From an uncultured Bacteroidales bacterium (lineage in GTDB: Bacteria > Bacteroidota > Bacteroidia > Bacteroidales > Bacteroidaceae): a stretch of 64,000 bases of DNA. Location of the stretch: positions 1 to 64,000 of the forward strand of contig CADAEK010000006.1 in NCBI GenBank assembly GCA_902786925.1, in the 5' to 3' direction. The position numbers and the translations under genes are program-made. Under the pieces are notes generated by a model that saw nothing but the letters and a program-made list of their open reading frames with translations, was not told the DNA's origin and did no database searches. Numbering within the stretch: position 1 is the stretch's first letter; every line of letters starts with the position of its first letter. Positions 26,101 to 34,614 of the stretch are shown here, piece after piece.

Positions 26101-29100
26101 GAATACGGACAAGAAGGAGCGCGACGAGGTCAACTACCACAAAGCCCACGACTCAAAGTATAAATACCAGACGAAGGTACACACCACGCTGAACCGCATG
26201 GTGGTGACGCCCGATGTACATACTGGCGAGTACGAGGTACTGCTGCCGCCCGTGAAGTGGAAAATCCAGCAGATTACCGCCAAGGGCTATGCCACACTGT
26301 TCCAGAGCGGACAAGTGGGCGACGTGATAGACCTCACCGACTCGCTGACCCTGCATACCGACCACTTCGAGGGCTCGTGGCTGAACGCCGAGAAAGCACC
26401 GGTCGAGTCTGTCGACGTAGAATACCATGCCCAGTACAACCGCATCTATCACTCGCCTGTGGTCATCGACTACAAGCAGATAGGTTATGAAGACTTCGAC
26501 TTCTTTGGCGACCAGTATTACAGCTACAAGGATGTCAGCGGCAACAAGCAGAAGCTGACACTGGCCTATGGTGTAAAGAAGAAGAACTGGCCGAAGAACA
26601 AGCGTGACTCGCTGGAGACCCACTACACCTTCGGCTATCCCGTCTTCAGTATCGAGCGCAAGTATCCCGTGAAGATTTCTGCAACGGAGCGCTACTACTA
26701 CAACAACAATATCAAGAGCGACACCATCGACGTCATCCGTCTGTCGGGTGGAGAGGTAACTATCCACAATGGCATGGAGAGCTCGACGCATCGTGACGTC
26801 GTCATGCTGGACAGCGTGGGCGAAGCCACCTACAACCTGGTAGCAGCACAGGTGCCCTACCTACTGACAGGCAGCGACGCCTTGCGCACGGTGACGATGA
26901 CGCTGTTGCTGGACGGCACGCACTACGAGGCACAGCCGCTTCGCGCGTACTTATTAAATATACAGCAGCTGAAGGGTGCCAAGGACATTCTGAACTACTC
27001 CACACCATTGCTTGTTGACGTGCTGCGCGACCCACCAGGAGGTTCTTCGAAGGCTACGCTCAGCAAGGGTTCGACGCTGAAGTATAGCTACCAGATGGAT
27101 ATGACCTGGAATTTGGGAATGAATATCGGCATTACCATAGGTGGCCAGATGGCTACCTTCACCGGTGTCGTGGCAGCGCCGATGGGCGCCGGTGGAGTTG
27201 GCGGCTTCAACTTCAGTTCTAAGAACGACCTGTCTTACTCTATTGACCTGATGTTCTCAGGTAGCGGCAACCGTGCCTTCAACTACACGATGACGGCCAC
27301 CGAGGACATCTCGACCAGTTCTGAAGCCACTATGGTAGGTGCTGATGCAGACTTGTATATCGGTATCGACCAGAACATCGTCGTCAAGCCCGCCACCGCC
27401 ATCCGTGCCATCCCCGACAGCGTGTTCCGGCAGATGGGCGGCCTGCAGAAGTCCGGACGCATGGTAGAGATAGCTCAGGGCACAGATAGCGAAGGCAAGC
27501 TACTGCACCTGGTACGCGACGAAGTGGTGACATATGGTCCGGTAATCAACTCCAATTTCGTACACTCTCAACACTACATCGTCAATCAACTCATCCCTTC
27601 GTTAGTAGAGCAGTGCCAGTCACTGATGTTCACGGGCTCTAAAGAGCAAGCCAAGGAGCATGCTAATGCTACGGGCGAGCTGGTGTACTGGTCAAAGGTA
27701 GATAAGGAGGACAAGACTTTTGGCGCAGAATACGAAATAATAGAGCCTGACGGATACACCGGCAATAAGATTGACGAAGTGGCCCACTATCAAGACAACA
27801 TCGTGAAGTGGATGGAGATGATAGCCCAGAACGAGCGTGAGAAACTGACCGCCCGCGACCTGGTTCAGAACTTCGACGTGGACGGCGGCTCCACTATCAA
27901 TTATGGCGAGACGTTCACCAGCGACTACTCGAGCACCAATTCGTTTGTCAATCCAATGACCCCAATAACCGAAGCATACTTCGATAGTGAAGTAGGTAGT
28001 GGTTTGGCGGGCCTTGCAGGCGTAGTTGGGCCTGTGGTGGCTAAGATGCTTTCCCAAATACTCACCAAGACATTTGATGAAGATGAAGGAAGCAAGGAAG
28101 GCAGGGGTACCACCGTCGAAGTCAAGGCTCCCGGCTTTGGGTCGAAGATTGACCTCATACCAGCCGTCAGCTTCAATGTGAAGCCCAGAGACACGGAGAG
28201 CACGGCATTCAGCCGCAAAGAGAGTTTCACCATCAGCATGGACCGCAAGAGCCATCTGAACTTCGATGTCTATCGTGTGGAGACTGGAACCGACGGTGTA
28301 ACCTGCGACGACCCGCTCGACGTCTTCATCGGCAATAACTTCGCCGAACAGGCAGCCGGCAACTACGACTATCTGAAGCGCGACCTAAGTCTGAAGAATT
28401 ACCGCCAGCCACGTAGTTTCGTCTACCGAACCCGCGGAGGAGCCACCTGCCGTCCTTACGAGGATGAGCGCAAGTCGGTATACTATAATCCCGGCACCGT
28501 CATCGACGAGCGCACGAAGAAGATAGAGAACCCCATCATCAAGATGGACAAGCAAAGCCTCAGCGGCGTTCCCTTCGGCGATGCTGCCCGCTTCAAGCTT
28601 TATCTGACCAACGAGAGTGAGGCGCCCGAGGCCGCCTACAGCTACTTCAAAATCTACCAGTCAGAGAAGTCTAATCCCGATGGTGCCAAGATGCTTGTTG
28701 ACGGCATGCCGCTGACGGGCGACGGCCGTACGATCGAGGTTCGTCCGGGTGAGATAACGGAGAAGACTTTGGAGGTGTATGCCAGTGAGAAGTTCGACTA
28801 TCAGGGTCTGAATATAGGCCTCATCTCGGTGGGCGACATGATGGTGTTCCAGGAGGTTTCCTTCGATGTTCACTATCTGCAGACGGCAGGTCCCGTTGCT
28901 ATCACCACTCCTGGCGACAAGTGGATTATGAATTGCGATGCTCCGCAGGAAGACGGCAAGGGTTGGTATATGCCTGTCATCATCAGTGGCTTCGACAAGA
29001 ACCAGCACAACTTCGACCACATCGAGTTCCAGTATAAGGAATCGACACGCGGCGACGACTACTGGACTAACCTCTGTGGCTACTATGCCGACTCGACGCT

Positions 29101-32100
29101 CTATGCTGCTGCCAGCGGAACGAAGGAGATGATTCCTGAGAACGGCAACATCACCACACGCTTCTTCGGCGAAGGCGATGTCATGGAGAAGGCCTATGAC
29201 CTCAGAGCCGTGCTCTTCTGCCGCAACGGCAATGCCTTCCTGACGCATGAGTCGAAGGTGCTCAGCGGCGTCAAGGATACGCGCCGTCCGCAACTGTTCG
29301 GCACTCCTGACCCTATGGATGGAGTACTTGAGGCAGGTGAAAACATCATCTTCAACTTCTCAGAAGACATCGAATACAACTATCTGCGTGAGGCCACCAA
29401 CTTCGAGGTGAAGGGCGAGACCAATGAGACCAGTCTCCAGGAGGCACCGTCATTGCAGTTCACGGGCAAGGGATATGCACAAAGCGAGGCCCGTCGCAAC
29501 TTTGCCGACAAGAGCATCACCGTCGAGGTGATGGTCAAGCCTGCCGATACGGGTAAGGAGATGCCTATCTTCTCGCATGGCCGTGACGGTAAGGAACTGC
29601 AGTTGTGGTTGACCGCTGACCGTCGTCTGCGTGCTGTCGTAGACGACAAGGTGCTGGAGGGTACCACCGTGCTGAGCGCCGCCTCCTTCCAGCGCGTGGC
29701 ACTCGTACTGGACAACGACCAAAAGAAGCTGACTATCTACGCAAAGAAGGAAGAGGGCTCGCTAGGCAACGTGACCTATAACGGCTATGGCCCGCTGATC
29801 TTTGGTTCTACCAACCAGACTGACGCCACCAAGCGCTCATTCTTTACGGGCCACATGCTGCAGGGCAGAATATGGAACCGCACAATGGACATCAACCAGC
29901 TCAACAGCTATGGCAACAAGCTGCTGACGGGCTATGAGATGGGGCTTATGGACTACTATCCTATGAACGAGGGTAAGGGCGACTATGCTACCGACCATGC
30001 CCAGGGTGCCCATCTGAAACTGAATGGTGCTGAATGGGCACAGCCGGATGGCATGTCGCTGCAGCTTGACATGAACGAGCAGAAGGAAATTAAGGGTCTA
30101 AAGCTCAATGAAAAATGCTTCCAGCGTACTGCCGAGCAGGACTACACGCTGATGTTCTGGTTCAGGACCAACGACAGCGGCCACGGTACGCTGCTCTGCA
30201 ACGGTTCTGGCAAGAAAACCGATGTGGGAGCCATCAATAAGTTCTTCATTGGCTTCGAGGGTCCTACGCTGAAGTATCGCTCCTATGGTCAGGAGTTCGT
30301 GCTGGGCGATAAGTATAGCGACGACCGCTGGCACCACTATGTCATGACCGTGAACCGTTCGCACCACGTAGCCACCATCTATATCGACCAAGACATAAGA
30401 GCGCAGTTTGCAACCGACTCATTGGGTGGTATGATGGGTGACTTCTACTTGGGCAACATGGTATGGAAGGAAGAAGGTAAGGAGAACGATAAGGTACACC
30501 AGGAGAACCCGCTGACAGGCCACATTGACGGACTTGCCCTGTTCGAGCAGGCGCTGCCGGCAACGCTCATCAAGCGCTATTCAGAAAAGGCACTGGGTGG
30601 TTCCGAGTTAGGACTGCTTACCTATATAGACTTTGAGCGTCAGGTACGACAGCAGAATAACGAAATAGTGACGCAGCCTTACGCCTTGAACAAGAAAGTA
30701 CAGTACGACAAGGACGGCAACGTCGTCGATGGCGACAGCGTCTTCGCAAATCCCGTCACCGACATCCTGCAGCTCATCGACGTCAATATGGGTGCTCCGA
30801 TACAGGCTTATGAGGAACTGCACAACCTGAACTTTAGCTTCGTTGGTCGTGACAACCGCATCTTGGTCAACATCGACGAGCTGGAGAAGCGAATCAACAA
30901 GCGCACCGTCTATGCTACTGTTCGCGATATTCCCGACCTGAACGGCAACTTCATGGCCTCGCCGGCAACGGTGTCCATGTTCGTTGACCTCAACCCACTG
31001 CGCTGGGCTAAGAAGAGCCTTACGAAAACGGTCTATAGCAGTTCGGCCACAGACAGCAACTTCGGCATGAACATCATGAACAACAGCGGAGCTGCACACA
31101 CCTACCAGGTGGAGAACCTGCCGAGGTGGCTCAGCGTTGACAAATCTACTGATATCATCGATGCCCGCAGCGAGCATACGCTGACCTTCACCATCAACAA
31201 GAATGCCAATGTAGGTACATACGATGATGTTATCTATCTAGTTGACGAGAATGGGCTGGCTGAGCCGTTGGCACTGAACATCATCATAGAAGGCAGAAAA
31301 CCAGGTTGGTCGGTATCCAATGGCATGAAACGCTACTCTATGAGCATTGTAGGCCGTATAGATATCGCGGGCGATATCGTGACAGACAAGCGCGACATCG
31401 TGGGCGCCTTTGATGCACAGGGCAACTGCATGGGAGTATGCAGTATCTATGACGACTCTGAGGGAGAAAGCCTCATCTATATGTCGGTATATGACAGTCT
31501 GGCTGTGATTAAACCGCTGAACTTCCGCTTGTGGCATTATGAGTCGGGCAAGGAGATGTTGCTTACAACACATGAGACGGTGACTTTCACGCCTGAGAGC
31601 GTCGTTGGCAGCACAAAAGATCCGCTGCTGCTGCATGCCACAGACCTATACGTACAGCACACCACACTGAAGACCGGCTGGAACTGGGTATCACTAAATG
31701 TCCTCAACGACAGCTATCGTAATGTGAAGCAACTGCTCGACAGCTTTATCTGGCATGAAGGCGATATGCTGACAGACGAGAATAATAACATCTCGCTGCT
31801 ATATCATAATGAAGAGTGGCTGTCGAATACTGGTCTTCCATTAGACCGGATGATGGCAAAAGTAAGTGACAGCTATCGTGTCAGGGTGGTCAGTCCAGTG
31901 AAAGTACAGCTGACAGGTTCGATACTGAAGACGGAGAGCGACCGCACCATCACTGTAAAACAAGGATGGAACAGCATCGGCTATACTCCAATTATCAACC
32001 TGCCTATAGCAACAGCCCTCTCTGACTACTTCGACGAGGCTGAGGAGGGAGACATCGTGAAGAGTCAGACGGCATTCGCAGTCTTCTCTACTGATGCAAA

Positions 32101-32650
32101 CGGCTCAGGCAAATGGAAAGGCGACTTGGAGTATTTGAAGCCAGGCGAGGGGTATATGCTATACCGCAAGCGTGCCGGTGAGGCCAAGTTCGTCTATCCG
32201 TTCTATGATGCCAACGAGACATTCTTCGAGGAAACGAGCAACACTGCCACCACCTACAGTAGCAATATGACGCTGACAGCTATTGCCAAGGGCGTAAAGC
32301 TGCAGGGAGGTGACAAGGTCATTGCCTATGCCGACGCCGAGATAGTAGGCGAGAGCATCATCAAGGAGGATAGAATGTATATGACCATTAATGGTGACAG
32401 CAATGCACCTCTCTCATTTGTCGTAGAACGTGACGGTAACGTCATCGCATCGAGTTACAAGGCAATGAATTATGTGGCTGATGCCATCAGTGGTTCGTAT
32501 AATATGCCAACAACGATTGATTTCACTACTACAGACGAGGAAACGATGTCGGAAGGCAGCTGGTATTCTCTGCAAGGCATAAAGCTTGAGAAGAAACCTA
32601 CACAGAAAGGCATCTACATCTATAATGGTTCTAAGCAAGTAATTAAGTAA
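23141..32650 (+). CDS. Giant exported multidomain protein with LamG-like domains
   Basis: The 3169 residues open with a signal peptide (to ~27, SIWAA). A GLUG/pectin-lyase-like start follows (~75-160: GTFNGNGHTL, ATIRNLHVTGSVSGG). Next are a fibronectin-III-like domain (~650-750) and two carboxypeptidase-regulatory-like modules (~748-906). Two Gly-rich hydrophobic stretches sit at ~1320-1363 and ~1617-1645. Two LamG/concanavalin-like domains lie at ~2100-2265 and ~2300-2485 (EVMVKPADTGKEMPIFSHG; DRWHHYVMTVNRSHHVATIY). They are followed by an Ig-like region, a module with DIVGAFDAQGNCMGV, and a tail ending SLQGIKLEKKPTQKGIYIY, typical of C-terminal sorting signals. It heads a four-gene operon with two lipoproteins and a 41-residue peptide. 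A cell-surface adhesin or glycan-binding role is inferred; no catalytic motif was found. Confidence 0.88.
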   Translation: MKKYQNFLSTLCLLMLMVSATTSIWAADNPNDDTVILDGVSYHVLRNADDWERFRQLVVEANGNYDVNAIMDADFTVSNWVGLNMDAPFQGTFNGNGHTLNVEIVNPYNDFYMAPFVFAANATIRNLHVTGSVSGGKHSAGLVGMVGKTETNCSLTVERVWVSVTVTGNDNSENTGEILGGFIGHARKNSIVMSDCLFDGKIIYSNKKSDKDKYAGAFVGWGEEGASYDVRRLYENGSKDNIDHYSICYYDFDAWGGQDHPCVYTAHNWGECGDHKNFTDQAGLMNNMNSNEPNSWQLVDGKAVPVITVNPTFECYDIVPGTDSGEEGMLKIPFSCDQVVEWIDAWYTDENGNRKDMPRLTLPKNSYSGFLQLPAAEAHRDLKMVVKLTPDYIIYTYDAKSDAVMHNPRNLKCEVLTYSKQSLTDAGAVRLQWEVKEPAYNDALDGDQFVVLRSLTGKLEDAASIGAVLIEDDVTNYEYKDSTLMSILTAKQIDLTTATAQVAYWVVRASAQQLWGLDAAKNPTVATVQPTLDKLTLVQPTGMKADWSDKEEYRAKVTWGYKDNDDSHRYVWDDRISMMFKVNTYNSANEPVDSTITAITAEQLRTGEAELLLNRSCVNYQITLLADATKTALGKDTMRIAVQVPDDKFYHENSGRIDKESLVARELQSSVLLTWANVDDEPVDYYEVYRRDVSGGNFELLVSQLAEMQFEDKTTSPVHQYEYKVRGVNSCEGLKYEETKTVASNCKQTGTVEGYLCFDDGTGIPGIKINVTLEGGLPYTATTDESGFFSISDLPYVGGTETTYSVAPNLDKFSEVQPVTFKTTPGGNVVTDVTFIAKDCIKFSGLVQYMGTSIPVQGVSFLVDGREVHNGSGKVVTDHDGKYSFRILADTKTHSVQAVKDGHVFYQDGFYHKGDDPSTEYPFTSDMPGINFYDETRVKLIGRVAGGKDQAAIPLGNSLSRNNLGDDLQLVFALEGDNASRLVWDVQNTDKKERDEVNYHKAHDSKYKYQTKVHTTLNRMVVTPDVHTGEYEVLLPPVKWKIQQITAKGYATLFQSGQVGDVIDLTDSLTLHTDHFEGSWLNAEKAPVESVDVEYHAQYNRIYHSPVVIDYKQIGYEDFDFFGDQYYSYKDVSGNKQKLTLAYGVKKKNWPKNKRDSLETHYTFGYPVFSIERKYPVKISATERYYYNNNIKSDTIDVIRLSGGEVTIHNGMESSTHRDVVMLDSVGEATYNLVAAQVPYLLTGSDALRTVTMTLLLDGTHYEAQPLRAYLLNIQQLKGAKDILNYSTPLLVDVLRDPPGGSSKATLSKGSTLKYSYQMDMTWNLGMNIGITIGGQMATFTGVVAAPMGAGGVGGFNFSSKNDLSYSIDLMFSGSGNRAFNYTMTATEDISTSSEATMVGADADLYIGIDQNIVVKPATAIRAIPDSVFRQMGGLQKSGRMVEIAQGTDSEGKLLHLVRDEVVTYGPVINSNFVHSQHYIVNQLIPSLVEQCQSLMFTGSKEQAKEHANATGELVYWSKVDKEDKTFGAEYEIIEPDGYTGNKIDEVAHYQDNIVKWMEMIAQNEREKLTARDLVQNFDVDGGSTINYGETFTSDYSSTNSFVNPMTPITEAYFDSEVGSGLAGLAGVVGPVVAKMLSQILTKTFDEDEGSKEGRGTTVEVKAPGFGSKIDLIPAVSFNVKPRDTESTAFSRKESFTISMDRKSHLNFDVYRVETGTDGVTCDDPLDVFIGNNFAEQAAGNYDYLKRDLSLKNYRQPRSFVYRTRGGATCRPYEDERKSVYYNPGTVIDERTKKIENPIIKMDKQSLSGVPFGDAARFKLYLTNESEAPEAAYSYFKIYQSEKSNPDGAKMLVDGMPLTGDGRTIEVRPGEITEKTLEVYASEKFDYQGLNIGLISVGDMMVFQEVSFDVHYLQTAGPVAITTPGDKWIMNCDAPQEDGKGWYMPVIISGFDKNQHNFDHIEFQYKESTRGDDYWTNLCGYYADSTLYAAASGTKEMIPENGNITTRFFGEGDVMEKAYDLRAVLFCRNGNAFLTHESKVLSGVKDTRRPQLFGTPDPMDGVLEAGENIIFNFSEDIEYNYLREATNFEVKGETNETSLQEAPSLQFTGKGYAQSEARRNFADKSITVEVMVKPADTGKEMPIFSHGRDGKELQLWLTADRRLRAVVDDKVLEGTTVLSAASFQRVALVLDNDQKKLTIYAKKEEGSLGNVTYNGYGPLIFGSTNQTDATKRSFFTGHMLQGRIWNRTMDINQLNSYGNKLLTGYEMGLMDYYPMNEGKGDYATDHAQGAHLKLNGAEWAQPDGMSLQLDMNEQKEIKGLKLNEKCFQRTAEQDYTLMFWFRTNDSGHGTLLCNGSGKKTDVGAINKFFIGFEGPTLKYRSYGQEFVLGDKYSDDRWHHYVMTVNRSHHVATIYIDQDIRAQFATDSLGGMMGDFYLGNMVWKEEGKENDKVHQENPLTGHIDGLALFEQALPATLIKRYSEKALGGSELGLLTYIDFERQVRQQNNEIVTQPYALNKKVQYDKDGNVVDGDSVFANPVTDILQLIDVNMGAPIQAYEELHNLNFSFVGRDNRILVNIDELEKRINKRTVYATVRDIPDLNGNFMASPATVSMFVDLNPLRWAKKSLTKTVYSSSATDSNFGMNIMNNSGAAHTYQVENLPRWLSVDKSTDIIDARSEHTLTFTINKNANVGTYDDVIYLVDENGLAEPLALNIIIEGRKPGWSVSNGMKRYSMSIVGRIDIAGDIVTDKRDIVGAFDAQGNCMGVCSIYDDSEGESLIYMSVYDSLAVIKPLNFRLWHYESGKEMLLTTHETVTFTPESVVGSTKDPLLLHATDLYVQHTTLKTGWNWVSLNVLNDSYRNVKQLLDSFIWHEGDMLTDENNNISLLYHNEEWLSNTGLPLDRMMAKVSDSYRVRVVSPVKVQLTGSILKTESDRTITVKQGWNSIGYTPIINLPIATALSDYFDEAEEGDIVKSQTAFAVFSTDANGSGKWKGDLEYLKPGEGYMLYRKRAGEAKFVYPFYDANETFFEETSNTATTYSSNMTLTAIAKGVKLQGGDKVIAYADAEIVGESIIKEDRMYMTINGDSNAPLSFVVERDGNVIASSYKAMNYVADAISGSYNMPTTIDFTTTDEETMSEGSWYSLQGIKLEKKPTQKGIYIYNGSKQVIK

Positions 32651-32662
32651 CTGATAATTGAT

Positions 32663-33457
32663 ATGAAGACAATAAAGTTAATGACGCTGATGATGGCAGC
32701 CCTCGCTACGACATGGGGCTGCTCATCAGACAGCAACGACAACGAAGAGCAGTGGAGCAACTCCACCTTTGCGCCTTCTGCCCAACCAACGTGGGCGGTA
32801 GACTGGACATCTACAGCCACCGCGCCCGACTGGAAAAATCCCGACCCTACCCGATTTGACGGTCCTAGTATGAGTTTCTTGGTAGATCTAGACGAGGAAC
32901 TGACACGCAACTCTACCAGCGAAGACATAATGGCTGCGTTCATTAATAATGAATGTCGCGGTGTGAGCCGCCGTCATGAATGGCCTAATGGGAGCGTGAG
33001 TTTTCTATTGACCTTAAAAGGTTCGGGCATTGAGGCAAAAAAGCCTGTGGAACTACGCTACTATTGTGACAAGCTGCACCACATGAATACAGTGTCTTCC
33101 ATCATGCAATTCGTGCCTGGCAATATTCTTAATAAGGATTATATGACGATTCTTAACATCAGCGATGGCAGCTCGAAATATCCTGTCAAGACACTGCTGA
33201 CAATCAAGATACCACAAAAGACACCGTTCACCGTAAACAGTGGTGACATGCTGGCAGTCTTTGTGGGTGATGAGTGCAGAGGTGTAGGCTCCAGAAATGC
33301 TGACGCGAATGATTGTTGGCAAGTCACCACATATAGTGTCCAAGCAGGAGAGACTGCTCAGATACGCTACTACAGTTCCGAGAAAGTTGGAATATATACC
33401 ATTTTGAAAACCTTCGAACTGGAAGGTGACTCTCAACAGGAGAATATTTTATTTTAA
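32663..33457 (+). CDS. Surface lipoprotein with two CRGV-type repeats
   Basis: The 264-residue protein has a lipoprotein signal (lipobox TWGC, Cys20) and an acidic linker. Two internal copies of a ~100-residue module are recognisable by DIMAAFINNECRGV and DMLAVFVGDECRGV, each followed by strands containing VELRYYCD or AQIRYYSS. The same module occurs in the giant protein encoded 12 bases upstream (DIVGAFDAQGNCMGV). The shared domain and tight spacing suggest that the two work together at the cell surface. I do not know a named family for it. Confidence 0.8.
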   Translation: MKTIKLMTLMMAALATTWGCSSDSNDNEEQWSNSTFAPSAQPTWAVDWTSTATAPDWKNPDPTRFDGPSMSFLVDLDEELTRNSTSEDIMAAFINNECRGVSRRHEWPNGSVSFLLTLKGSGIEAKKPVELRYYCDKLHHMNTVSSIMQFVPGNILNKDYMTILNISDGSSKYPVKTLLTIKIPQKTPFTVNSGDMLAVFVGDECRGVGSRNADANDCWQVTTYSVQAGETAQIRYYSSEKVGIYTILKTFELEGDSQQENILF

Positions 33458-33474
33458 ACCAGAAACAGACATTA

Positions 33475-34329
33475 ATGATGAAACAGATTAAAGTAATAAT
33501 GCTGATGACGGTTGCTTGTCTGGCAGGCTGCTCATCAGATGACACAGAACAGACGCAGAAGAGAGAAACACCAAGACCAATGATTGTCGATGTGCAGGGA
33601 ATAACTCGCGGTGATGCTCCTACCACCACAGCTACACTCAATAGTTTCTCGATGAACTACTTGCAGGGCAATAAGTACAATTTCGCGAAAACTGAACCTG
33701 GAGAAACATGGGATACCAAAGAGTGGCCTAGCGTGGGTACTGACCAGAAGATAGACTTCTATGCCTACACACGTGGTACGTTTAACTACAACGAAGGCAA
33801 CCCTTATGTGTCGTTTACCGTTGAGGAGACCGTAGCCAACCAGCACGACCTGCTCGTTGCTGAGCATAAGCAGATATCATACAATGATGCCGGCGGACAT
33901 GTTAGCCTGCTTTTCGATCACGCCTGCGCTGCCGTTCTCTTCACCGTGCAGATAACGAATAAACTGCATACTAATCTCAAGGGTAATCTTACCGTCAAAA
34001 GCATTGTTCTTAAGAAAGTTATCAAGACAGGTGACTACTATTATAACACGGGGGCGTGGGAAATTAGCGATGTAAACAAGAATTATGCTGAGTATACTGT
34101 GACCAATGGTGATATCACCGTCTCGACTACACCGCAAGAGGTGGCACAGGGCTATCTCTACATGATTCCGCAGACGCATGAAGCCAATGGTACTGAGGGT
34201 ACCTACCTCGAGATTAACTACACTAAGGGAAATGAAGACAAACAAGCCACCATTCCTCTCGCTATTGACTGGAAGGCGGGCGAGTCATACCCTATTAACA
34301 TCAAATTAGGAACCACTATAATACTCTAA
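33475..34329 (+). CDS. Fimbrillin-family lipoprotein
   Basis: The 284-residue protein has a lipoprotein signal (CLAGC, Cys19) and a fimbrillin/Mfa-like body: ITRGDAPTTTATLNSF, KIDFYAYTRGTF, DLLVAEHKQISY, VSLLFDHACAAVLFTVQITN, and a C terminus WKAGESYPINIKLGTTII. The phrase HxCAAVLFTVQ resembles the conserved strand of Bacteroidales FimA-like pilins. Such proteins form or decorate surface fimbriae. It follows the CRGV lipoprotein by 17 bases and precedes the 41-residue peptide gene by 5, so it belongs to the giant-protein operon. Confidence 0.82.
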   Translation: MMKQIKVIMLMTVACLAGCSSDDTEQTQKRETPRPMIVDVQGITRGDAPTTTATLNSFSMNYLQGNKYNFAKTEPGETWDTKEWPSVGTDQKIDFYAYTRGTFNYNEGNPYVSFTVEETVANQHDLLVAEHKQISYNDAGGHVSLLFDHACAAVLFTVQITNKLHTNLKGNLTVKSIVLKKVIKTGDYYYNTGAWEISDVNKNYAEYTVTNGDITVSTTPQEVAQGYLYMIPQTHEANGTEGTYLEINYTKGNEDKQATIPLAIDWKAGESYPINIKLGTTIIL

Positions 34330-34334
34330 TAATT

Positions 34335-34460
34335 ATGAAGAAGCAATATATTGTTCCAGCCATGCGTGTTATTCAGCTCAGGTGTAATTCCATTCTACAA
34401 TACAGTGTAATGAGATATAGGGATACCACTAAACTAGATGTTGGTGACAACGAAGACTAA
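34335..34460 (+). CDS. 41-residue conserved-type peptide
   Basis: The short frame encodes MKKQYIVPAMRVIQLRCNS then a polar end KLDVGDNED. The opening pattern MKKxYIxPxxxVxxL is one I recognise from many small, unnamed peptides in Prevotella and Bacteroides, usually followed by a variable tail. It begins 5 bases after the fimbrillin stop and ends about 100 bases before a strong hairpin, so it is placed as the last gene of the operon. Function is unknown; a secreted or modified peptide is possible but there is no direct evidence. Confidence 0.6.
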   Translation: MKKQYIVPAMRVIQLRCNSILQYSVMRYRDTTKLDVGDNED

Positions 34461-34559
34461 CCTAACTCTGTAGGAGCAGAGGAAAGAGCAAGAATTTGCT
34501 ATATCTATAGCTTTGCGGAAGAAGGGAAAGGAAAGAACACCGCATCTTCATATTTCAGA

Positions 34560-34597
34560 AAGAAGGGGAGCAGTGCAGATGCACCGCTCCCCTTCTT
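34560..34597. terminator. Hairpin between the surface operon and clpB
   Basis: A perfect 12-bp outer stem (AAGAAGGGGAGC with GCTCCCCTTCTT) plus a 5-bp inner stem (GTGCA with TGCAC) sits between the convergent transcripts. The T-run is weak on both strands, but the position fits a shared terminator. Confidence 0.75.
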
Positions 34598-34614
34598 GGT
34601 ATAATTTAAAATGC

